From assembly GCA_903913345.1 (NCBI GenBank), contig CAIWLA010000274.1:1-5124 (forward strand): DNA of 5,124 nucleotides. Direction: 5' to 3'. The position numbers were made by a program, and so were the translations under genes. A model generated the notes under the pieces. The model made no database searches. It worked only from the letters and a program-made list of their open reading frames with translations, and was not told where the DNA came from. This stretch comes from an uncultured Magnetococcales bacterium. Lineage in GTDB: Bacteria; Pseudomonadota; Magnetococcia; Magnetococcales; Magnetaquicoccaceae. The first letter of the stretch is position 1. The number at the start of each line of letters is the position of its first letter. Positions 1-4,489 of the stretch are shown here, in pieces.

Positions 1-2
1 AA

Positions 3-1616
3 AATCTCCTCGCCAAGGTCAACAAATACTGGACGGATTTCAAGGAATTTCTCCAGCACACCCCCGACAAGGCCGGGGTGGCCACAGACACCTTTCGCGA
101 TATTGCCCGCGAGATTGAAACCACTTTGGACGCCCGTTATGTGCCGGGTATTGCCCAGTTTTATCTCGATATTCGCAAGGAGGAAAAGGACTATCTGCTG
201 CGCGGGGATGAAAAATATGTGACCAACGTCGGGAAAAAGGTGGATATCTTGATGCGGGAGGTCAAGGCTTCCGCCCTGGCGGATGGCGAAAAGGCCGCGC
301 TGATTGACATCACCAACCATTATCAACAAGATTTTCTGGCCCTGGTGGCCAAGAACAAGGAACTGGTCGAGATCACGGAAAAGATGCGGGTGGCGGTTCA
401 TGCCATTGAGCCGATCATCGACGCCATCGTCAAGGAGGCCACGGACGACATGGCCAGCACGGCCAAGGAGGCCAATGGTGCGGCCCACCGGAATGCCAAT
501 ACGGCGTTGGGGATCAGTGGCCTCATTCTCCTGTTGGGGGCCTTCTTTGCCTGGATCATTGGCCGGATGATTGCCACGCCGGTGCGTGCCCTGATGCGGG
601 TGGTGGAGGCCTTTGCCAATGGGGATGTGACCATCGTCAGCAATGTTCAGCAAACCGATGAAATTGGCATCATGGCGGCGGCCCTGGACCGCAGTTCCCT
701 CAAGCTGCGGGAGGTGATCGGCCAGGTCAAGGAGTCCGCCACTGAGGTGGCCCAGGGCAGCCAGCAACTCTCCGATGCGGCCCAGGTGTTCGCGCAATCC
801 TCCACCCAGCAGGCGGCGGGTATTGAAGAGACCTCGTCTGCCATGGAACAGATGACCTCCAGTATTCAGCAAAACAGCGACAACGCCAGTACCACCGAAA
901 AGATTTCCACCCTGGCGGCCAAGGATGCCGTGGAGACCGGGGAGGCCGTCACCCAGGCGGTGTCCGCCATGAAAGAGATTGCCAAAAAGATTTCCATTAT
1001 CGAGGAGATCGCCCGCCAGACCCCTCTGTTGGCCCTCAATGCCGCCATCGAGGCAGCCCGGGCCGGAGAACATGGCAAGGGGTTTGCCGTGGTGGCTGCC
1101 GAGGTGCGCAAGCTGGCGGAAAGGAGCCAGACGGCGGCCGGTGAAATCGGTTCACTGTCTGCCTCCAGTGTGCAAGTGGCGGAACGGGCCGGGACCATGT
1201 TGGCCAAACTGGTTCCGGACATCCAACGGACCGCCGAACTGGTTCAGGAAATTTCCGCCGCCAGCCGGGAGCAAAACCAGGGGGCGGGGCAGATCAATGG
1301 GGCCATTCAGCAGATGGATCAGGCCATTCAGCGCAATGCGGGCACCTCCGAGGAGATGGCGGCCACCTCCGAAGAACTCTCCGCCCAGGCCGAAACCCTG
1401 CAAAGTGCGGTGGCGTTTTTCAACACCGGGGCAGAGTCTCGCCATCGCGCGCCACCCGCCAAACGGACCCCTCCTGCCCCCAACCGGGTCGCAGTGGTTT
1501 CGGCGCGCAAGGCCGCTCCGTCCCTCAAGGGTGCGGCCAGGACGGCCTTGATGGACAAGAGTGGTGGTCCGGCGGGCAAGGGTGCCCATTCTGATAGCGA
1601 ATTCGAGGCGTTTTAA
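3..1616 (+). CDS. Methyl-accepting chemotaxis protein, 5' partial
   Basis: Transmembrane chemoreceptor that relays ligand binding to CheA/CheW and so to the flagellar motor. The frame is open to the left edge, so the true start, first membrane helix and part of the sensor domain lie outside; the GTG at 78 is only an internal codon. Numbering from it: residues 1-140 are an all-helical periplasmic sensor with an [12 protein letters not shown] stretch (about 36-47), as in HBM or four-helix-bundle sensors. A membrane helix lies at 143-165, HAMP at about 163-217, and the signalling coiled coil at about 218-449 with the conserved tip near 310-335 ([20 protein letters not shown]). After it comes a flexible Pro/Ala/Lys-rich tail of about 60 residues ending in EFEAF, which fits the aromatic pentapeptide pattern used to tether CheR/CheB. 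The tip reads QTPLLAL where QTNLLAL or QTDLLAL is usual. Family assignment is certain; the ligand is unknown. Confidence 0.97.
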   Translation, partial: NLLAKVNKYWTDFKEFLQHTPDKAGVATDTFRDIAREIETTLDARYVPGIAQFYLDIRKEEKDYLLRGDEKYVTNVGKKVDILMREVKASALADGEKAALIDITNHYQQDFLALVAKNKELVEITEKMRVAVHAIEPIIDAIVKEATDDMASTAKEANGAAHRNANTALGISGLILLLGAFFAWIIGRMIATPVRALMRVVEAFANGDVTIVSNVQQTDEIGIMAAALDRSSLKLREVIGQVKESATEVAQGSQQLSDAAQVFAQSSTQQAAGIEETSSAMEQMTSSIQQNSDNASTTEKISTLAAKDAVETGEAVTQAVSAMKEIAKKISIIEEIARQTPLLALNAAIEAARAGEHGKGFAVVAAEVRKLAERSQTAAGEIGSLSASSVQVAERAGTMLAKLVPDIQRTAELVQEISAASREQNQGAGQINGAIQQMDQAIQRNAGTSEEMAATSEELSAQAETLQSAVAFFNTGAESRHRAPPAKRTPPAPNRVAVVSARKAAPSLKGAARTALMDKSGGPAGKGAHSDSEFEAF

Positions 1617-1974
1617 AATCCTTTTCCGGGGGTGGGCGATTTGTCGCCCACCCTACTGAATCAAGTCCAAGCAGGCCCCACCAATCCTGTGCGGCGTGAA
1701 GAACGCGCACGATCGACACGCCATCATGGCGAGGCATGTAGAAAATCAGGAGGTTGTCAAAATCCCTGACGCGCCATTTTCGCATCCCCGCCAGATCTGG
1801 ATTCCGCAGCGTCAGCGGGGAACCAGACAATGGGCTGGAGGCCAATTCGTCGAAACTGGCCTGTGCGTTGGTCAGAAACCGCTCGGCGACATCCATGTCA
1901 GCGTTGTCTGCCAGATAGACAAAGTGTTCGATAAGATCACGCCTTGCCCGCTCGCGCTGATACACTGTTCGCAT
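1525..1974 (-). CDS. parE: ParE/RelE-superfamily toxin with C-terminal extension
   Basis: Toxin of a type II toxin-antitoxin pair. ParE proteins poison DNA gyrase, while RelE relatives cleave mRNA; the sequence does not decide which. Residues 1-103 match the ParE/RelE fold: an N-terminal Arg-rich strand and helix ([12 protein letters not shown]), the central SPLSGSP turn, the [16 protein letters not shown] strands (64-79), and the closing [11 protein letters not shown] (89-99). Relatives commonly read HAARD in that last motif; here Arg is replaced by Gln. The ATG at 1974 overlaps the antitoxin stop as TGATG, which sets the start. Family members usually end near residue 100, but this frame continues 46 more residues through a palindrome and into antisense of the chemoreceptor 3' end, stopping at 149 aa. 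The tail is Pro/His-rich with no recognisable domain, suggesting a lost stop codon. Confidence 0.85.
   Translation of the reverse strand: MRTVYQRERARRDLIEHFVYLADNADMDVAERFLTNAQASFDELASSPLSGSPLTLRNPDLAGMRKWRVRDFDNLLIFYMPRHDGVSIVRVLHAAQDWWGLLGLDSVGWATNRPPPEKDFKTPRIRYQNGHPCPPDHHSCPSRPSWPHP
1630..1656. repeat. REP-like palindrome or hairpin between convergent genes
   Basis: A perfect 10-bp stem (GGGTGGGCGA at 1630-1639 and TCGCCCACCC at 1644-1653) closes over a TTTG loop 13 nt after the chemoreceptor stop. On the - strand the arm is preceded by GTAG (1656-1653), the tetranucleotide that precedes REP palindromes mobilised by RAYT (TnpA_REP) transposases. There is no T-tract after the stem on the + strand, so it is not a textbook Rho-independent terminator, although it could still protect or end the chemoreceptor transcript. 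It lies inside the extended reading frame of the toxin gene. Being a repeat is an inference from one copy. Confidence 0.5.
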
Positions 1975-2234
1975 CAACGCGGTGCCCTTCTGGATTCCAG
2001 AAGGGCAAGGGCCTCTTTGCGAAGGCTGATCCACTCTGTCGAACCCATCTCCCTTTCGGGGCTGTTCAATCCTTCCAACAGTTTTGCTTCAAGCTGTTCC
2101 TGGGCCTTGATCTTCTCATCCGCGCGAATCAACTCACGCATATATTCGCTGGTGCTGCTGTAACGCCCTTGGGCAATTTGCCCATCCACAAACTGCTTCA
2201 GGGGTTCAGGCAGGGAAATGTTCATGCTTTGCAT
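1974..2234 (-). CDS. parD: ParD-family ribbon-helix-helix antitoxin
   Basis: Antitoxin and probable autorepressor of the operon. It is 86 aa. Residues 4-43 form a ribbon-helix-helix DNA-binding domain (strand MNISLPEPLKQFVDGQ, then GRYSSTSEYMRELIR, the typical ParD pattern). A charged C-terminal helix (about 44-83) is the part that wraps the toxin in this family. The ATG at 2234 is chosen because GAGAGG sits 5 nt upstream; the next ATG at 2225 lacks a ribosome binding site, and the longer frame from 2309 would read through the operator-like repeats. The gene directly precedes and overlaps the toxin by one base, the normal antitoxin-first order. Its last codons form a hairpin that covers the toxin ribosome binding site. 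Confidence 0.92.
   Translation of the reverse strand: MQSMNISLPEPLKQFVDGQIAQGRYSSTSEYMRELIRADEKIKAQEQLEAKLLEGLNSPEREMGSTEWISLRKEALALLESRRAPR
1983..2007 (-). promoter_or_regulatory. Hairpin masking the parE ribosome binding site
   Basis: In the - strand transcript the arms TGCCCTTCTGG (2007-1997) and CCAGAAGGGCA (1993-1983) pair perfectly over a 3-nt loop. The 3' arm contains AGAAGGG, the only Shine-Dalgarno-like sequence before the toxin ATG, ending 10 nt upstream of it. The stem lies in the last codons of parD, so ribosomes finishing parD would melt it. This would couple toxin translation to antitoxin translation. The pairing is seen directly; the regulatory role is inferred. Confidence 0.6.
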
Positions 2235-2256
2235 GAGGGCCTCTCTCTTTGAGTGT

Positions 2257-2316
2257 TGTCCATGACGGACAGGATGCCATGAATGGCATAAAATGGCAAG
2301 AATGGTCATGATGGTT
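2257..2316 (-). promoter_or_regulatory. Probable ParD operator and parDE promoter region
   Basis: Upstream of parD lie a perfect inverted repeat, ATGCCAT-GA-ATGGCAT (2274-2289), and further same-direction copies ATGGCA (2293), ATGGTC (2302) and ATGGTT (2311), stepping by 10, 9 and 9 bp. A second inverted repeat, TGTCC-N5-GGACA, spans 2257-2271. Evenly spaced half-sites on one DNA face are what ribbon-helix-helix repressors bind cooperatively. A weak - strand promoter can be drawn (TTGCCA at 2299-2294, 17-nt gap, CATCCT), inside the array, but the -10 match is poor. Confidence 0.5.
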
Positions 2317-2445
2317 CACCGCCGGTGCCGCCGGTCTGGTCGTTTGTCCATGCACAACGTAACCGGAAGCCCGAAGAAGGATATGGGGGATGTCTTCGCT
2401 TTTCGCTTGCTTGTTGTCGGTCAATGTGTGATGATCCGGGGGGAT

Positions 2446-2474
2446 GCCACGGTCGGCGTCCAGGCCGCCGTGGC
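2446..2474. repeat. Strong hairpin after the small ORF
   Basis: GCCACGG (2446-2452) and CCGTGGC (2468-2474) are perfect 7-bp arms, with an inner GGC/GCC pair extending the stem over a short loop. It begins 8 nt after the stop codon of the small - strand reading frame. No T-tract follows on either strand, so it may stabilise an RNA 3' end or be a weak terminator. The function is not determined. Confidence 0.45.
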
Positions 2475-2481
2475 GACTGAG

Positions 2482-2574
2482 TTAGACTCTATTCAACAGA
2501 TCGACTATCCTGTCGATCGCATCCAGGAGCCGTATCAGCAGCTCCAGGATGGCCGTGATTAGCTGTTTCGTCAC
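2482..2574 (-). CDS. Putative 30-aa amphipathic helix peptide (TisB-like design)
   Basis: I do not recognise this gene by homology. A GTG at 2574 stands 6 nt after AGGAGG within AAAGGAGGTG (2588-2579), a near-complete match to the 16S anti-Shine-Dalgarno sequence and the best such match in the window. The 30-residue product starts MTKQLITAILELLIRLL and ends in LLNRV. About half the residues are Leu, Ile or Val. The charged residues E11, R15, D18, R22, D25 and R29 fall at 4-3-4-3-4 spacing and would form one stripe on a helix with alternating sign. Size and layout resemble TisB-type toxins that insert in the inner membrane. An in-frame ATG at 2634 would give 50 aa but has no ribosome binding site. 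The coding bases also fold into hairpins (2499-2518, 2521-2550), so a structured RNA is the alternative. Confidence 0.45.
   Translation of the reverse strand: MTKQLITAILELLIRLLDAIDRIVDLLNRV
2499..2550. repeat. Two tandem hairpins inside the small ORF
   Basis: GATCGAC (2499-2505) pairs perfectly with GTCGATC (2512-2518) over 6 nt. Two bases further on, ATCCAGGAGC (2521-2530) pairs with GCTCCAGGAT (2541-2550), with one A-A mismatch, over 10 nt. Together with the hairpin at 2446-2474, three stems sit within about 105 nt. They could be mRNA structure limiting translation or the body of a non-coding RNA. Confidence 0.5.
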
Positions 2575-2701
2575 GGCGCACCTCCTTTCCGCGATCCAGT
2601 TGATGGACGATCGCACTGGCCGGACCGCGTGCATGTTGCACAGTGCGACCGGCGGGGTGGAGGGAGAGAAACCCCTTGGAAGGTTGAGCTTCCGTCAGGG
2701 T

Positions 2702-2758
2702 ACCAAAAAAACCCTCGGACAGAAATGTTTGAGGGTTTTTTGTTTGCGTTTTTTTGGT
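2702..2758. terminator. T-rich bidirectional terminator with alternative pairing
   Basis: AAAAAACCCTC (2706-2716) pairs with GAGGGTTTTTT (2731-2741), giving a stem followed by T-runs on both strands, a classic bidirectional Rho-independent layout. A second, exclusive pairing is possible between ACCAAAAAAAC (2702-2712) and GTTTTTTTGGT (2748-2758). No recognised gene ends here: the nearest + gene upstream ends at 1616 and nothing on the - strand lies between here and nadA. It may insulate nadA, or end a small + strand RNA that covers the leader of the small - strand ORF. Confidence 0.65.
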
Positions 2759-2830
2759 ATCCTTCGGCCCCCGACCTGTCGCCATCGTTGTTCATTGTCA
2801 TTTGTTACCCTGCCATATCCCATGAGGACG

Positions 2831-2844
2831 AAGGTTGCAACCTT
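2831..2844. promoter_or_regulatory. Perfect 14-bp palindrome upstream of nadA
   Basis: AAGGTTGCAACCTT is fully self-complementary with no spacer and lies 40 bp before the proposed -10 box of nadA. That size and position suit a dimeric repressor or activator. NAD biosynthesis genes are controlled by NadR, NrtR or NadQ in different bacteria, but I cannot match this site to any of their known operators. Confidence 0.35.
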
Positions 2845-2860
2845 TCCCACGCAAAGACTC

Positions 2861-2889
2861 TTCCCGTTCCCGCCATAACTTGGTAGAAT
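2861..2889 (+). promoter_or_regulatory. Candidate nadA promoter
   Basis: TAGAAT at 2884-2889 matches the sigma-70 -10 box in five of six positions. Seventeen bases upstream the -35 candidate TTCCCG (2861-2866) matches only three of six, so an activator may be needed. Transcription would begin near 2896 and leave a leader of about 40 nt before the nadA ATG. Confidence 0.4.
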
Positions 2890-2938
2890 TTCCCATCCTT
2901 TGCACTTCACCCCTTTTCGGCCTGGGAAACAGGATCCA

Positions 2939-4036
2939 ATGACCACTTCACCGCCGGTGCCGCTGGAGCCGCTTTACGCGCTGTCTGACGAGGTGCTGCA
3001 ATCCCGCATCCAGACCGCCAAGGAGAGCCTGGGCGACCAGTGTGTCATCCTGGGCCACCACTATCAGCGCGAAGAGGTCTATCACTTTGCCGACTTGACC
3101 GGCGATTCGCTCAAATTATCCCGTCTGGCCTCCCAACGGACCGAGGCCCGGTATATCGTCTTTTGTGGCGTCCATTTCATGGCCGAAGTGGCCGATATTC
3201 TCTCCGCACCCGCACAGACGGTCATCCTCCCCGATCTGGCTGCGGGCTGCTCCATGGCCGATATGGCCGATCTGCCCAACGTCGAGCAGGCGTGGCGCGA
3301 CCTGGGGAAGGGGCTGGATTGTGAGCAAACCATCATCCCGATGACCTACGTCAACTCCACCGCCGACCTCAAAGCCTTTTGCGGCGACCATGGTGGGGCG
3401 GTCTGCACCTCCTCCAACGCCGAAAAAATGTTGACCTGGGCCTTCTCGCAACGGGAAAAGGTGCTGTTTTTCCCGGATCAACACCTGGGCCGCAACAGCG
3501 GCCATCGCCTGGGCATCCCCCTGGAGGAGATGGCCCTGTGGCAACCCGGCCTGCCCAACGGCGGCTTGACCTCGGCGGAGATCCATCGGGCACGTATTCT
3601 GCTTTGGGACGGCTTTTGCTCGGTCCACACGATGTTCCAACCCGCCCACATCGCCCTGTTTCGCCAGCGCATCCCCGGCGTTCAGGTGATCGTCCACCCG
3701 GAATGTTCCTTCGATGTCTGCCAACAGGCCGATTATCGAGGCTCGACCGAGCAGATCCAGGATCGGGTGCGGGCGGCTCCGAGCGGTTCCCAATGGGCCA
3801 TCGGCACCGAATTGAATCTGGTCAATCGCCTGAAAAAGGAGATGCCGGACAAGGGGATCTTTTTTCTCTGTCCCACCGTCTGCCTCTGTGCCACCATGTT
3901 TCGCATCGATCTGGCCCACCTGTGCTGGGTGATGGACAATCTGGTGCAGGGCCATGTGGTCAATCGGATTGCCGTTCCAGCGCGAGAGGCCGCCTCGGCC
4001 CGACGGGCGTTGGAACGGATGTTGGCCGTGGTATAG
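2939..4036 (+). CDS. nadA: Quinolinate synthase NadA
   Basis: Cytoplasmic [4Fe-4S] enzyme that condenses iminoaspartate (from NadB) with dihydroxyacetone phosphate to make quinolinate for de novo NAD synthesis. It is 365 aa, a normal family length. The pseudo-threefold architecture shows GHHYQREEVYHFADLTGDS (39-57), AAGCSMADM (101-109, cluster Cys104), the MTYVNS (135-140) and VCTSSNA (155-161) substrate loops, FPDQHLGRN (178-186), HPECSFDV (253-260, cluster Cys256), IGTE (288-291) and CPTVCLCATM (311-320), which holds the third cluster cysteine. The ATG at 2939 has AGGA 4 nt upstream and begins a family-like N-terminus; an in-frame TTG at 2900 is less likely. No nadB or nadC is visible. Two HD-domain genes follow closely, in an apparent operon. 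Confidence 0.97.
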   Translation: MTTSPPVPLEPLYALSDEVLQSRIQTAKESLGDQCVILGHHYQREEVYHFADLTGDSLKLSRLASQRTEARYIVFCGVHFMAEVADILSAPAQTVILPDLAAGCSMADMADLPNVEQAWRDLGKGLDCEQTIIPMTYVNSTADLKAFCGDHGGAVCTSSNAEKMLTWAFSQREKVLFFPDQHLGRNSGHRLGIPLEEMALWQPGLPNGGLTSAEIHRARILLWDGFCSVHTMFQPAHIALFRQRIPGVQVIVHPECSFDVCQQADYRGSTEQIQDRVRAAPSGSQWAIGTELNLVNRLKKEMPDKGIFFLCPTVCLCATMFRIDLAHLCWVMDNLVQGHVVNRIAVPAREAASARRALERMLAVV

Positions 4037-4041
4037 CCCCC

Positions 4042-4072
4042 ATGGCCACCCTGGAACGTGCCCTGTTTTTTG
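4042..4072 (+). other. Apparent +1 frameshift at a T6 run
   Basis: The ATG at 4042, 5 nt after the nadA stop, begins MATLERAL, the usual start of this small HD family. It then runs into TTTTTT (4066-4071) and leaves the frame. The frame that carries the rest of the domain is shifted by one base; five T's instead of six would give a continuous MATLERALFLAVTAHLGQ. This is either an indel error in the sequence, a real mutation, or a slippage site. Confidence 0.75.
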
Positions 4073-4489
4073 GCCGTCACCGCCCACCTGGGTCAGGAGG
4101 ACAAGGTGGGCGCGCCCTATATTCTCCATCCCCTGCGCCTCATGCTGCGGGCGGATGGCGAGGAGGCCCGGATCATCGCCCTGCTGCATGATACGGTGGA
4201 GGATACGGCGATCACCCTGGAGCAGTTGCGCGAGGAGGGCTTCTCGGAAACCGTGCTGACGGTGCTGGATCGGCTGACCCATCGCCCGGAACACTCCTAC
4301 CAGGAATATATCGAACGGGTGCTGACCCATCCCCTGGCGGTGCGGATCAAATTGCTGGATCTGGCAGACAATATGGATGTGCGCCGCCTGCGCCCTCAAC
4401 TCAGCGACAAGGACCGGCGGCGGCTGGAAAAGTATACTCATTATCAGGCGGTCTTGCAGGCCACTCTCCCGGTCGATTCCGCGCCATGA
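4058..4489 (+). CDS. Small RelA/SpoT-type HD hydrolase, start region frameshifted
   Basis: Single-domain HD phosphohydrolase resembling the hydrolase half of RelA/SpoT and Mesh1-type small alarmone hydrolases, which remove the 3' pyrophosphate of (p)ppGpp with Mn2+. In frame-corrected numbering (148 aa) the visible motifs are AHLGQEDKVGAPYILHP (14-30, metal His29), LLHDTVEDT (47-55, His49-Asp50 and Glu53-Asp54) and IKLLDLADNM (102-111, metal Asp106). There is no synthetase or TGS domain. As given, the continuous frame starts only at GTG 4058, which lacks a ribosome binding site and drops the first family residues; the catalytic residues all remain. It lies directly after nadA, and its TGA overlaps the next ATG (ATGA), so the three genes are probably co-transcribed and coupled. 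Alarmone specificity is inferred from the family; other nucleotide substrates are possible. Confidence 0.82.
   Translation: MPCFLAVTAHLGQEDKVGAPYILHPLRLMLRADGEEARIIALLHDTVEDTAITLEQLREEGFSETVLTVLDRLTHRPEHSYQEYIERVLTHPLAVRIKLLDLADNMDVRRLRPQLSDKDRRRLEKYTHYQAVLQATLPVDSAP

Noticed and set aside
1696..2163. A + strand open frame of about 155 codons opposite parD and parE
   Set aside because: It is antisense to two well-supported genes, has no family resemblance and no ribosome binding site, and reads as a shadow.
2235..2309. N-terminal extension of ParD starting at the ATG at 2309
   Set aside because: It would translate the operator-like repeats, adds residues unlike ParD, and ignores the good ribosome binding site just before 2234.
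2206..2424. A 72-codon - strand frame overlapping the start of parD
   Set aside because: Low-complexity His/Pro-rich translation, non-ATG start without a ribosome binding site, and overlap with a certain gene in another frame.
2446..2550. CRISPR-like repeats
   Set aside because: The structures are inverted repeats of different sequence; no direct repeat with regular spacers occurs in the window.
2489..2801. Overlapping - strand frames of 76 and 98 codons and + strand frames of 85 and 109 codons around the terminator
   Set aside because: All read through the A/T-rich terminator stem and hairpins, have no convincing starts, and overlap one another on both strands; chance frames are the better explanation.
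3379..4191. A 270-codon + strand frame overlapping nadA
   Set aside because: Gly/Pro/Arg-rich shadow of nadA. Only its internal ATG at 4042 matters, as the original start of the HD gene.
3116..4441. A 441-codon - strand frame across nadA and the HD hydrolase
   Set aside because: Long but entirely antisense to NadA and the HD domain, whose catalytic motifs are intact; high GC content makes long shadow frames common.
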